From NCBI GenBank assembly GCA_903642265.1, contig CAHJWN010000001.1, forward strand, positions 1-64,000: a stretch of DNA of 64,000 bases. The letters run 5' to 3'. A model generated the notes under the pieces. That model was not told the DNA's origin. It did not search any database and worked only from the letters and a program-made list of their open reading frames with translations. The DNA is from Acidobacteriaceae bacterium. GTDB lineage: Bacteria; Acidobacteriota; Terriglobia; Terriglobales; Acidobacteriaceae. This document shows, in pieces, positions 46,400 to 55,501 of the stretch; position 1 is the first letter of the stretch; each line of letters starts with the position of its first letter. Made by a program: the position numbers and the translations under genes.

Positions 46400-47455
46400 A
46401 TGCAGGCGATGCTGCTATCCGAATACTCCTCACTCGACGTTCAGGACCTTCCGCAGCCTGTCGCAGGGAGAGATGAATTGCTGATCCAGGTAGCTGCTTG
46501 CGGCATCTGCGGCAGCGACGTGCATGGCTACGATGGCTCAACCGGGCGCAGGATTCCGCCCATCGTGATGGGGCACGAGGCTGCAGGGACGGTCGCGGCA
46601 GTTGGTGGAGACGTGAAGGGATTTGCGGTTGGGGACCGGGTGACCTTTGACTCGACCATCTTCTGCGGCGAGTGTGAGTTCTGTAAGAAGGGCGAGGTGA
46701 ACCTTTGCAATGACCGCCAGGTGATCGGCGTTTCGTGCGGCGAGTATCGGCGTTACGGCGCTTTCGCGGAGTTCGTTGCGGTTCCAGAGCGGGTGGCTTA
46801 TAAGCTTCCGGATGAGCTAGGTTTTGCCGAGGCTGCGATGCTGGAGGCGGTATCGGTGGCGCTGCATGGCGTGGCGGTCTCGGAGCTCAAAGGTGGCGAG
46901 ACGGTCCTTGTAATCGGCGCGGGAATGATTGGACTGCTGCTGCTGCAAGCCGCGCGGGTCGCCGGTGCGGCACGGGTCTTCGTCTCAGATGTGGATGCGA
47001 CCAGGCTGAAGCTGGCTAAGGGCCTGGGGGCAGACGAGACGTTCCTGGCTACGGGGGGCGAGTTGGTTGGCGAGATGATGAGCGTGACGGGAGGGCGGGG
47101 TTTGGACATCGTGCTTGAGGCCGTTGGACGCGAAGAGACGATCGCGACTGGCATTGACAGCGTGCGGAAGGGTGGGACGGTGACGCTGGTCGGGAACATC
47201 TCTCCGCAGATCGGCTTGCCCCTGCAGAAGGTTGTGTCAAGGCAGATTCGGTTGCAGGGCTCGTGCGCTTCGGCGGGTGAGTATCCGCTGGCGATGGAAT
47301 TGATCGCCAACGGGAAGATTAAGGTCGCGCCGTTGATTACGGCGGTTGCACCGCTTGCCGATGGCCCATCGTGGTTTGAGCGGCTGCATGCAAGGGAGCC
47401 GAACCTGATGAAGGTGGTGCTCGATCCGCGGAGAAAAGCGGGCGTGACGCAATGA
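46400..47455 (+). CDS. Zinc-dependent alcohol/polyol dehydrogenase (MDR superfamily)
   Basis: A 351-residue medium-chain dehydrogenase similar to sorbitol/threonine dehydrogenases. The catalytic zinc site includes Cys in CGICGSDVHG and the GHEAAG block; the structural zinc loop is CGECEFCKKGEVNLC with all four Cys. The NAD-binding motif is VLVIGAGMIG. ATG 46400 follows an in-frame TTG at 46397 and is preferred. Its stop overlaps the SDR start by 4 nt (ATGA). With an SDR partner it probably oxidises a polyol or aldonate in a two-step pathway. Confidence 0.9.
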   Translation: MQAMLLSEYSSLDVQDLPQPVAGRDELLIQVAACGICGSDVHGYDGSTGRRIPPIVMGHEAAGTVAAVGGDVKGFAVGDRVTFDSTIFCGECEFCKKGEVNLCNDRQVIGVSCGEYRRYGAFAEFVAVPERVAYKLPDELGFAEAAMLEAVSVALHGVAVSELKGGETVLVIGAGMIGLLLLQAARVAGAARVFVSDVDATRLKLAKGLGADETFLATGGELVGEMMSVTGGRGLDIVLEAVGREETIATGIDSVRKGGTVTLVGNISPQIGLPLQKVVSRQIRLQGSCASAGEYPLAMELIANGKIKVAPLITAVAPLADGPSWFERLHAREPNLMKVVLDPRRKAGVTQ

Positions 47456-48261
47456 GCCAATTCGATCTCACGGGTCAGACAGCGCTGGTCACGGGTGCAA
47501 GCCGCGGGCTGGGGCAGTACTTCGGTCGCGCGCTGGCGCGGGCTGGCGCAGACCTGATCGTGACCAGCCGCCGTAAAGCTGATGTAGAGCCGTTCGTAGC
47601 AGAGGTTGAAGCGATGGGGCGCAGAGCGATCGCGCTGGAGCTCGACGTGCGTGAGGAGAACAGTATCGCGGCGATGGCAGCAGCACTCGCGACGGCGGCG
47701 CGCGTTGACATCCTGGTCAACAATGCCGGTTGCAATGTGCGCAAGCCGGCGATCGACGTGACCTGGGAGGACTGGAACCTGATTCTTGACACGAACCTGC
47801 GCGGCAGCTTCTTTGTCGCACAGGCAATTGCGCGGCAGATGGCACCGCGCGGCTATGGACGCATCATCAATATCGGCTCGGTGACGAGCGTGTTTGGCTA
47901 TGCCGGGCTGGCTCCTTATGGGGCGAGCAGAGGCGGGATTCGTCAGCTTACAATGAGTCTCGCAGATGACTGGGGGCGGCACGGCATCACGGTAAATTGC
48001 CTGGCACCGGGATGGTTCAAGACGGCCCAAAATAAAGTTCTGTATGAAAATAAAGAATGGGTCGAGTACCTTGTCGACCGCATTCCGTTGAAGCGGCCAG
48101 GTGCACCGGACGATCTTGATGGGCCGATCGTCTTCCTGGCTTCAGAAGCCAGCCGCTACATCACCGGGCAAACATTGCTGGTGGATGGTGGCATTTCGAC
48201 AGGAGCGATGCGGGCCAGTGTGCCTTTGCCGCAAGTAGATCCAGGAGATAAGGAATCATGA
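47452..48261 (+). CDS. Short-chain dehydrogenase/reductase with an Arg in place of the catalytic Lys
   Basis: A 269-residue classical SDR similar to gluconate 5-dehydrogenases. The cofactor loop is TGASRGLG (residues 14-21), NNAG is at about 86-89, the catalytic Ser is in NIGSVTS, and the catalytic Tyr156 is followed by GAS and then Arg160, where almost all SDRs have Lys (codon AGA at 47929-47931). The substitution could weaken cofactor and Tyr activation, or the enzyme may tolerate Arg. The C-terminal VNCLAPGWF and TGQTLLVDGG motifs are normal. It is translationally coupled to both neighbours by ATGA overlaps. Confidence 0.9.
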   Translation: MSQFDLTGQTALVTGASRGLGQYFGRALARAGADLIVTSRRKADVEPFVAEVEAMGRRAIALELDVREENSIAAMAAALATAARVDILVNNAGCNVRKPAIDVTWEDWNLILDTNLRGSFFVAQAIARQMAPRGYGRIINIGSVTSVFGYAGLAPYGASRGGIRQLTMSLADDWGRHGITVNCLAPGWFKTAQNKVLYENKEWVEYLVDRIPLKRPGAPDDLDGPIVFLASEASRYITGQTLLVDGGISTGAMRASVPLPQVDPGDKES

Positions 48262-49328
48262 GAGTTCTGAAGGCTTTTCTGGGCGCCGCGGCGTTCGCTG
48301 GTGTTGGACTAATGTTTCTAGGCACAGCCTCCGCCCGTTCTCCACAACAAGGTGAGGATGGAGCAAAGCTCAAGATCTTCTTTGTTGACGTGGAAGGCGG
48401 CCAGTCAACGCTTTTTGTGACGCCAGCCGGCGAGTCGCTGCTGATTGATACAGGCTGGCAAGGTCGTGAAGGCCGCGATGCTGACAGGATCGTTGCGATG
48501 GCCAAGCAGGCGGGCCTGAAGAAGATCGACTATGTACTGATCACTCACTATCACGAAGACCACGTGGGCGGAGTTCCGCAGCTGGTAGCGCGCATCCCGG
48601 TAGGCACATTTATCGATCATGGCCCCAACCGCGAAATGGACGGCGGTGTGACGCAAAGTGGATACGAGGCCTACCAGGCAGTGCTGGCAAAGGGCGGCGC
48701 TAAACGCATTCTCGCTCGACCAGGAGATGTGCTGCCGATCCACGGGATGAAGGTAACGGTCATCAGTGCCGATGGTGAATTCATTAAGCAACCGCTACCC
48801 GGGGGTGGCGCGGCGAACCAATTTTGCCATGCGTCTGAGACACGGCCGGCAGATGCGACGGAGAACAGCCGCTCCCTTGGAGTGGAGATCACGTTCGGTA
48901 AGCTCAAGCTGCTTGATCTTGGCGACCTGACGTGGGACAAGGAGATGCAGTTGATGTGCCCTGCCAATCCTCTTGGCAAGATGGACATATTGATCGTCTC
49001 GCACCACGGCTGGTATCAAAGTTCAAGTCCCGCGCTGGTCGATGCAATTCATCCGCGCGTTGCGGTGATGGACAATGGCGAGACCAAGGGTGGATCGACG
49101 CCAACGCTTAAGACGATTGCCGCGAGCCCTGGATTAGAGACGTTGTGGCAGCTGCACTACTCCGTTGAAGGCGGCCCGGAGAACAACACGCAGGCGCAGT
49201 ACATTGCGAATCCAGCAGGCACCGACGCGGGGTATTATCTTGAGCTGAGTGGAGCGAAAGATGGCGGCTTTGACGTGTTCAACGCGCGAACGAATGCCAC
49301 AAAGAAGTACGCGGCACCAGCCCGCTAA
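48258..49328 (+). CDS. Exported metallo-beta-lactamase-fold hydrolase (ComEC-like MBL)
   Basis: A 356-residue secreted MBL-fold protein. A signal peptide (KAFLGAAAFAGVGLMFLGTASA) precedes a core resembling the ComEC/Rec2 C-terminal hydrolase: IFFVDVEGGQSTLF, then the zinc motif THYHEDHVGG, LDLGDLTW, and SHHGWYQSSSP. Two or three metal ligands (His, Asp, His) are in place. Substrates of such stand-alone periplasmic MBLs are unknown. It is the last gene of the ADH-SDR-MBL operon. Its TAA shares bases with the TAG of the convergent MFS gene (49325-49328). Confidence 0.87.
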   Translation: MRVLKAFLGAAAFAGVGLMFLGTASARSPQQGEDGAKLKIFFVDVEGGQSTLFVTPAGESLLIDTGWQGREGRDADRIVAMAKQAGLKKIDYVLITHYHEDHVGGVPQLVARIPVGTFIDHGPNREMDGGVTQSGYEAYQAVLAKGGAKRILARPGDVLPIHGMKVTVISADGEFIKQPLPGGGAANQFCHASETRPADATENSRSLGVEITFGKLKLLDLGDLTWDKEMQLMCPANPLGKMDILIVSHHGWYQSSSPALVDAIHPRVAVMDNGETKGGSTPTLKTIAASPGLETLWQLHYSVEGGPENNTQAQYIANPAGTDAGYYLELSGAKDGGFDVFNARTNATKKYAAPAR

Positions 49329-50638
49329 GCGGCAGCCGCTTGGGGTGCAATCGGCTCAATGCGTCCAAGTAAAAACAAATAGCTGGCGATGCCAATGAGC
49401 AGATAGATGGCAGCGATGCCAAAGGCCCATGCGTAGGACCTGGTTGCGGCGACTACGTAGCCGGTGATGATGGGCGCGGCGATCCCGGAGATCTGATTGG
49501 AGAAGTTGACGATGCCGCCAACGGTGCCGACGCTGCCTCTTGGCGCGATCATCGACGGTACCGACCAGCCTACCGGTGCGGCAGCGGCCAGGCCACCGAT
49601 CGAGATGCTGATCCAGAGCAAGGCGCGCGTTGCTGTATGCGCATGTGCCGCGCCGAGGATGCCCAGGCCAAAGGCGGTGCCGCAGATGAGCACAGTGCGG
49701 CGGACGCGGCTTGCATCCCAGCCGCGCTGGATCAGGGCGTCCGAACCCCACCCGCCTAACAGGTCGGTACAGGTCGCGAAGAGCCATGGCACGCCCGTGT
49801 AGAGGAACGAGTGCAGCAGATCAATGTGCAGCGCGGAGGAGAGATAGCTGGGCAGCCAAGTTAGCAGAAGATAGAAGACGTAGTTATAGGAGCCAAACCC
49901 AAGGGCAAGGCCGAGCACCTTCCGCTGTCTGAGCAGGTAGCTGAGGGAAGCCTGGGGCTTTGCAGTTGCGAGGCTGGCGGAGACGCCTTCAGCGATGTAT
50001 TCGCGCTCTGAAATGGTGAGCTTCGGATCATCGGCGGGGTCGCGATAGATCGTGGAGAAGAGGACGAAGTAGAGCAGGCTGAGGAATCCTGTAAAGGCGA
50101 AGCTCCAACGCCAGCCTACTTTCAAGAGGAGGATGCCAAGCAGCGGAACGCCGATGGCCGAGGCGAACTTTGCGGCGGCGTCGAAGATGGACGTGGCAAA
50201 GCTTCTCTCACGGACCGGGAACCAGAGGCCGATCGCTTTCGCATTTGCGGGGAAGGTCGGCGCTTCACCGACACCCAGCAGAAGACGCGCCGCGAAGAAG
50301 CCGCCCATGCTCGGCGTCAGCGAAGCTGCGAAGGAGGCGATGCTCCAAAGCATGGTGCTGATGCGGCCTACGCGCCGGACGCCGAAGCGATCAAGCATCA
50401 CTCCGATCGGCAGTTGGCACATGGCGTAGGTCCAGTTATAAGCGCCGGAGAGATAGCCGAAGGTGATCGTCGAGATGCCGAAGGTGGTAAACAAGGCGTC
50501 GTGCGAGACCGAGAGATTGACGCGGTCGAAGTAGTTCACCAGCACGCCTATCCCAAGCAGCCAGGCGATGTGCCATCGCCTGCGTCCAGAGAGTGTCGGG
50601 ATGGAGATCGAGTCAGAGATAGGCTTCACGAGTGACAC
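49325..50638 (-). CDS. MFS transporter, ACS family
   Basis: A 437-residue, 12-TM anion:cation symporter-type transporter. GIGVLVNYFDRVNLSVSHDAL is the ACS signature, loop 2-3 is LDRFGVRRVGR, and GVGEAPTFPANAKAIGLWFPVRERS is the TM4-5 motif. Members take up organic acids such as glucarate, galactonate or tartrate. Its convergence with the dehydrogenase operon suggests that it imports that pathway's substrate. The start is GTG 50638, with no ATG available; another GTG (50629) is nearby. Confidence 0.87.
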   Translation of the reverse strand: MSLVKPISDSISIPTLSGRRRWHIAWLLGIGVLVNYFDRVNLSVSHDALFTTFGISTITFGYLSGAYNWTYAMCQLPIGVMLDRFGVRRVGRISTMLWSIASFAASLTPSMGGFFAARLLLGVGEAPTFPANAKAIGLWFPVRERSFATSIFDAAAKFASAIGVPLLGILLLKVGWRWSFAFTGFLSLLYFVLFSTIYRDPADDPKLTISEREYIAEGVSASLATAKPQASLSYLLRQRKVLGLALGFGSYNYVFYLLLTWLPSYLSSALHIDLLHSFLYTGVPWLFATCTDLLGGWGSDALIQRGWDASRVRRTVLICGTAFGLGILGAAHAHTATRALLWISISIGGLAAAAPVGWSVPSMIAPRGSVGTVGGIVNFSNQISGIAAPIITGYVVAATRSYAWAFGIAAIYLLIGIASYLFLLGRIEPIAPQAAAA

Positions 50639-50738
50639 GTTGGATTTGGAAGTGGGCCGGCACCCGGCGACAAGAAGTAGCTTACCCGATTACGAGCATG
50701 GAACCCGCGAAGACGTGTTGACTATAATCGCTGGAGTT

Positions 50739-52517
50739 ATGATCCTGCCGCGACGCCGCTTTCTTGGTTCTTCTCTCTGTGTGCTTGGCAATACGCTCAC
50801 CGATGCACTTGCCACGCCGCTGTGGAAATGGAACTCAGGGCTTGCGGTGGACGTTATCGCAGATAAGACGTCGTCCGCTGTCCAGTTCGTTGATGTGGCA
50901 AAGGAAGCCGGGTTGACGATACCGAACGTCTGGGGCGGCATCGATCACAAACGATCCATCATCGAGACCAAAGGGAGCGGCGTAGCTTTCTTTGACTACG
51001 ACCACGATGGATGGCTGGACATTTTTCTAACAAATGGAAGCAGACTGGATACGCAATGGCCAGCCGGTAAAGCACCTACTGCCCACCTGTATAAGAACAA
51101 TCGTGACGGTACCTTCACCGATGTCACACAGCACTCCGGTCTGGGAGCAACTGGCTGGCATACCGGAGTCTGCGTTGGTGACTATAACAATGATGGCTGG
51201 GATGATTTATTCTGCTGTTTTCTTGGCCAGAATGTTCTCTATAAGAATAATGGTGACGGGACCTTTACAGATGTCACGCACAAGGCCGGGCTTTCCCAGA
51301 CAAGAGGGCGGTGGGGTGCTGGCTGTACGTTTCTCGACTACGATCGTGATGGATTCCTAGATCTATTCGTCTGTAATTACATCAAGCTGGATCCCGAGCA
51401 CGTTCCTACAGAAAGCAATACCACCTTCTGCCAATGGAAGGGGATTCCGATCATGTGTGGGCCACGAGGACTGCCTGGAGATACCAACCTTCTTTACCGC
51501 AACAACGGGGATGGAACGTTTACAGACTCTTCGGAAAAGTCAGGCATTCTAAAACCAGGCCCGCGATATTCGATCACTGCCGTCTCGTATGATTTCGATA
51601 ACGATGGATGGCCAGATATTTATGTTGCGGTAGACTCCGAGCCAAGCATTCTGTTCAGGAATAATCATGATGGTACGTTTACGGATGTGGCAGTCGCTGC
51701 CGGTTGTGCCTACGACGATAACGGGCACGAGCAGGCGGGGATGGGTGTCGCCGTTGCTGATTACGACTGCGATGGATGGTTCGACATCTTCAAGACAAAC
51801 TTCATTGATGACACCAGCAATCTCTATCACAACAATGGCGACGGGACCTTTAGTGACGTGACGTTCGCCTCCGGAGTAGGTGCCAACAACCAGTATGTGG
51901 CCTGGGGTTGCGGTTTTCTTGACTATGACAACGACGGCTGGCCGGACATTATGCAGCTTAATGGCCACGTATACCCGGAAGTGGACAAGTACAAAGCTGG
52001 TGAGACGTTCAAGAATCCAAGGCTGGTCTACAAGAACCTGGGGAGTGGCCATTTTCGTGATGTGTCGGCCGAGATGGGTCCGGGCATCAGCGAGCGCTTC
52101 TCAAGCCGTGGCGCTGCATTCGGCGACTATAACAACAATGGAAGTATTGACGTGCTGGCTTTGAACTTGAACGACCTTCCGTCGTTGCTCCGCAATGATG
52201 GCGGAAACAAGCAGAACTGGATCAAGATCAAGCTGATTGGCACCCACTGCAACCGCACTGCTATTGGCGCGCGGGTGCGAGTTATTACAGGAAAGCATAT
52301 CCAGATGGATGAAGTTCATAGCGGAACGAGCGTGATGTCGCAAAGCGATCTTCGGCTGCATTTTGGGTTGGGACAGACCGCAGTGGTAGATGTGCTCGAG
52401 GTAAAGTGGCCGACAACGCAGAAGGTCGAACAATTCTTCAGATTACAAGCAAATCAAATCCTGACAATTCGCGAGGGTAGCGGGATAGTTCCCGCGGAAT
52501 CGCCCAAACCTCGTTAG
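50739..52517 (+). CDS. CRTAC1-family protein (VCBS/FG-GAP repeats plus ASPIC/UnbV), exported
   Basis: A 592-residue protein with a twin-arginine-like leader (LPRRRFLGSSLCVLG). About ten FG-GAP/VCBS repeats follow, each containing an EF-hand-like calcium loop such as DYDHDGWLDIF, DYNNDGWDDLF and DFDNDGWPDIY with a GDGTFTDV strand. The C-terminal ASPIC/UnbV domain spans about 490-590 (NWIKIKLIGTHCNRTAIGARV). These form a seven-bladed calcium-stabilised propeller. The role in bacteria is unknown. TATAAT (50723-50728) is 10 nt upstream with GGAG between. A paralogue starts at 62319, and TPR genes lie next to both. Confidence 0.9.
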   Translation: MILPRRRFLGSSLCVLGNTLTDALATPLWKWNSGLAVDVIADKTSSAVQFVDVAKEAGLTIPNVWGGIDHKRSIIETKGSGVAFFDYDHDGWLDIFLTNGSRLDTQWPAGKAPTAHLYKNNRDGTFTDVTQHSGLGATGWHTGVCVGDYNNDGWDDLFCCFLGQNVLYKNNGDGTFTDVTHKAGLSQTRGRWGAGCTFLDYDRDGFLDLFVCNYIKLDPEHVPTESNTTFCQWKGIPIMCGPRGLPGDTNLLYRNNGDGTFTDSSEKSGILKPGPRYSITAVSYDFDNDGWPDIYVAVDSEPSILFRNNHDGTFTDVAVAAGCAYDDNGHEQAGMGVAVADYDCDGWFDIFKTNFIDDTSNLYHNNGDGTFSDVTFASGVGANNQYVAWGCGFLDYDNDGWPDIMQLNGHVYPEVDKYKAGETFKNPRLVYKNLGSGHFRDVSAEMGPGISERFSSRGAAFGDYNNNGSIDVLALNLNDLPSLLRNDGGNKQNWIKIKLIGTHCNRTAIGARVRVITGKHIQMDEVHSGTSVMSQSDLRLHFGLGQTAVVDVLEVKWPTTQKVEQFFRLQANQILTIREGSGIVPAESPKPR

Positions 52518-52537
52518 AAATTTGCCTCTACAACGAA

Positions 52538-54247
52538 CTATGGGGTCTGTGCTGCTGAAGGCTGTGTCGGCAGCAACACTACGAATTGTTTAACTTCTTC
52601 CCGTTGCCGCTCGACTTCTTCAGCCTGCTGAGCAGCGACCTTGTCATGCAATCTAAACTCTTCCTTTGCTTTTGCAGCTTCACCGGTATGATCATACGCA
52701 ATAGCCAGGCGATAATACGCGTCGCTGAGCTTGGGGTCGGCCGCAATCGCCCTGGTGTACTGTTCGATAGCCTGGCTGAATTCATTTCGCGAAGCACTCA
52801 GATTTCCAAGCTGAAGATAGGCATCTGCGTAGGCGGGATCGATGGCTATCGTCTTCTGTAGAAGATTGGTGGTTTGATCCTGTATGCGAACAGTGGCCGT
52901 GAAGTCACTGCGCTTTCGAAGCGCCATTGCATAGAAGTAGTTTGCGGCAGCATCATCGGGCTGCTGTTGCACAAAGCGTTTGAGCCGCTGCTCGATGCAT
53001 CCGAGTTGCTTTGGTGCTGCGACCTGCACCTTCCCCATAAAGAGGTAGGGATCTGGGTCTAATACATTCAGATCGGATGCACTGCAGAGATTTGCCGCAG
53101 CCTTCTCGTAGGCTCCACCCGCAAAGAGTGCCGTGCCCAGGCCAGTGCGCATTCTGGACGACTGGGGGTATTGCTTGACTCCTTGCTCAAACACCTGCTG
53201 CGCCTGCCAAATGGCGCGATGAGTAAGCAGCTCGGAACCCCAACTGAAGATGTTTTGTTCTGTCGGCTCGAGACTTACAGCTTTCTGAGCCTCGTTCACT
53301 GCGGCAAGTGGATCGCCAAGACGTTCGTCCAACTCTGCGGCAAGATGATACAAGTCTGCGCTCGGATGCGTTGCCATCAAATGCTGCACGTATTTTCTGG
53401 AATGCGCATAGTCACCGATGGCCTTACAAGACAAAGCCAAATCGTATTCATTTTCCTGATTCTTATTATCGATACGGTAGGCGGACTCCAGGAAGGTAAG
53501 GGCCTGTTGAGGTTTGGCCATGTCTAGATAAAAAACGCCTAGACGTCGGTTCGCCTCGAAGCTATCAGGAGCTTCTTGTAGTTTGGACCTTAGAACAGCT
53601 TCTATAATGTCTGGGGGATTACGGCCCGCACCGGTGGACGAAGCATTTCGTACACTGTCGTCCGCTTTCAGAGTAGATGCTTTGGCGGCTAGGGTCTCGC
53701 TGGTTCTGAGGCTTGAATCGGAGCCGTGTCCTCCGGCCGCCGTGAAGTCGGTTATGCCTGCTACTGTGAACTCCGGCTGATCGGCAAACTGCGCTGTGCC
53801 TTCCGCAAGTAGCTTTGGCGCTGCAGGCTTGTCCGTATGCTGGTCAATCAGCAGCGTGAGTGTGGGTTGATTCTCCAGACTGACTTTCACAACTAATGAC
53901 GGAGGACTCTCTTTACCGTCCTTATCGGCTAGCAGAGAGTACGTTGCATCGTTGAAGACTGAAAAGGTGAAAGCACCTCGGTTGTCCGTCAGTACTCTCT
54001 GGCTGGTCTGGAGACCTTCCTGCTGCAACGTTACTGTAGCCTTTGCGATGGGTGAGCCGCGCTCACTTAGAACTACTCCGCTGACTGTCGCCCTGGGCGC
54101 TTGCGGCATGGATGCCTGCTGCGAAAGCAGCGTGGGAGTTGCAAGGTGCAACGACCATCCGAACCATGCAAACAAGATCCACGTTGCCGCACAGGACCTC
54201 CGTATATGTTTTGTACAAGGCCTGCGGCGTTCGTAAATGTTTGTCAT
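52538..54247 (-). CDS. Exported TPR protein with N-terminal carboxypeptidase-regulatory-like domain
   Basis: A 569-residue envelope protein. A hydrophobic export segment (about 17-45) precedes a carboxypeptidase regulatory-like beta-sandwich (SGVVLSERGSPIAKATVTLQQEG...TDNRGAFTFSV, about 52-115), then a long TPR array (about 215-540) and a C-terminal EEVKQFVVL tail. The TPR half is paralogous to 56716-58137: both share the same spacing and end with a K/Q-Q-F-V/I motif. It is convergent with the CRTAC1 gene (20-nt gap). ATG 54247 is favoured; the frame is open to 54301. Confidence 0.84.
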   Translation of the reverse strand: MTNIYERRRPCTKHIRRSCAATWILFAWFGWSLHLATPTLLSQQASMPQAPRATVSGVVLSERGSPIAKATVTLQQEGLQTSQRVLTDNRGAFTFSVFNDATYSLLADKDGKESPPSLVVKVSLENQPTLTLLIDQHTDKPAAPKLLAEGTAQFADQPEFTVAGITDFTAAGGHGSDSSLRTSETLAAKASTLKADDSVRNASSTGAGRNPPDIIEAVLRSKLQEAPDSFEANRRLGVFYLDMAKPQQALTFLESAYRIDNKNQENEYDLALSCKAIGDYAHSRKYVQHLMATHPSADLYHLAAELDERLGDPLAAVNEAQKAVSLEPTEQNIFSWGSELLTHRAIWQAQQVFEQGVKQYPQSSRMRTGLGTALFAGGAYEKAAANLCSASDLNVLDPDPYLFMGKVQVAAPKQLGCIEQRLKRFVQQQPDDAAANYFYAMALRKRSDFTATVRIQDQTTNLLQKTIAIDPAYADAYLQLGNLSASRNEFSQAIEQYTRAIAADPKLSDAYYRLAIAYDHTGEAAKAKEEFRLHDKVAAQQAEEVERQREEVKQFVVLLPTQPSAAQTP

Positions 54248-54287
54248 GGGGTTTAGACCTGGAAGTTTGTGTCTGCGTTCCAAGGCA

Positions 54288-55496
54288 TTAGCTCGTCGCA
54301 AGAGCGACTAACTCGTCGAGTCCCAAAGGAGATTGAGATTCTGTACCGCGAGGAAATTTAGATGAGATGACCAGAGCTTGATTGTGTCCTTCGTACCACA
54401 CGAGGAACGCTGAACGCTCAGAGCCGGGTAAACGCTGCTGATTGATCCAATGATAGTAGGCGGCCATGTCAGCATCAACAATGGAGCCTGCCGGGTCGGG
54501 CATGGACGCGCCGCTACGTGCCGACAGCAACTCGTTCATTGGTCGCTGACGCTGGCGGGGTGTGAACCTGGCCATCATGGTGAGTGGCTGCGCACGACGC
54601 AAGGCTTCGCGGGTAGCCCATTGAACGAACGTTGTGCTGAAGAGCTGGGTGCCTGAGCCCTCTGTAAGAACCTTTACCTGAAAATGATCCAGTACGGAAT
54701 CGCCCGTTCCTGCAAGGCCTAGATCTGCAGGTACAAGATGCGCCATGTCTGCGAGCAACTCTTCTGGCCCCATGCCTGGCACCTCGATCCTGGTATCGAT
54801 GTGCTTGAGCAGTGCGGTACGAACCGGCTCGAGGTTGGCATATGAGACCTGGGTGAGTAAGGAGGGAGACGGGTCCTGCTTTTCGCCATCGATGGACCAG
54901 TGTGCGTATGGCAGGGGATGGGCCTTTGCACGCGCCTCGACTGCGGAGACTAGAAGCTCCCTCCCATTTGCGGATCTAATCTTCGAAAAGTAGGTCCCAT
55001 GTTGGCGAAGGTTGCGAAAGAGCGGTTCCTTCCAGTCATCCACTCCATGGCCGAGAAGAACGATTCCCAGCCGGTTTACCGGAAGAGGCTGAGTTGAAGC
55101 ACTTGAGTGCAGCTGTTCGACATAATCGGCTGCGGCTTTCCTGAACGCATCGAGTTGATGGGTACACCATAGGAAAGCCGATTCCTGCTGGACAAAGACT
55201 GCAGGGGAATTAACCCAGTCAACTTCCTCCAGCTTCGCATTAAGCGAGATCTGCCCGAATTGCTGAAAAGAATGCTGAAGCTGTGCCGGGGAGATAGCAT
55301 TCAGTGCGACGAATTGCTGATCTAATTCTAGCTGTTCCTCAGGAAATTTGTAGTCGTACTCGATCAGCTCCCGCAAGAGACTTGGCAGAAATGCCAAGGG
55401 GAGAGTACGCAGGACAGCAAGATTGGCAACTGCCCGCTTTCTTGCCTCGGGCGGATATTTTGCAAAGTGATCCACTTGTAGATTCAATGGCAGCAT
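54288..55496 (-). CDS. Conserved-looking protein of unknown function
   Basis: A 402-residue protein without a signal peptide or membrane helix, so probably cytosolic. There are no cysteine clusters and no nucleotide motif. Segments that look structured include LRTLPLAFLPSLLRELIEYDYKFPEEQLE near the N-terminus, RLGIVLLGHGVDDW in the middle (a buried strand then Gly-His-Gly, the sort of block seen in alpha/beta domains) and AFLVWYEGHNQALVISSKFP at the end. It is tightly spaced with the phosphatase-like gene upstream (5 nt) and 40 nt from the TPR gene downstream, so it belongs to this operon. I do not recognise a family. Confidence 0.65.
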   Translation of the reverse strand: MLPLNLQVDHFAKYPPEARKRAVANLAVLRTLPLAFLPSLLRELIEYDYKFPEEQLELDQQFVALNAISPAQLQHSFQQFGQISLNAKLEEVDWVNSPAVFVQQESAFLWCTHQLDAFRKAAADYVEQLHSSASTQPLPVNRLGIVLLGHGVDDWKEPLFRNLRQHGTYFSKIRSANGRELLVSAVEARAKAHPLPYAHWSIDGEKQDPSPSLLTQVSYANLEPVRTALLKHIDTRIEVPGMGPEELLADMAHLVPADLGLAGTGDSVLDHFQVKVLTEGSGTQLFSTTFVQWATREALRRAQPLTMMARFTPRQRQRPMNELLSARSGASMPDPAGSIVDADMAAYYHWINQQRLPGSERSAFLVWYEGHNQALVISSKFPRGTESQSPLGLDELVALATS

Positions 55497-55501
55497 AGGA
55501 G

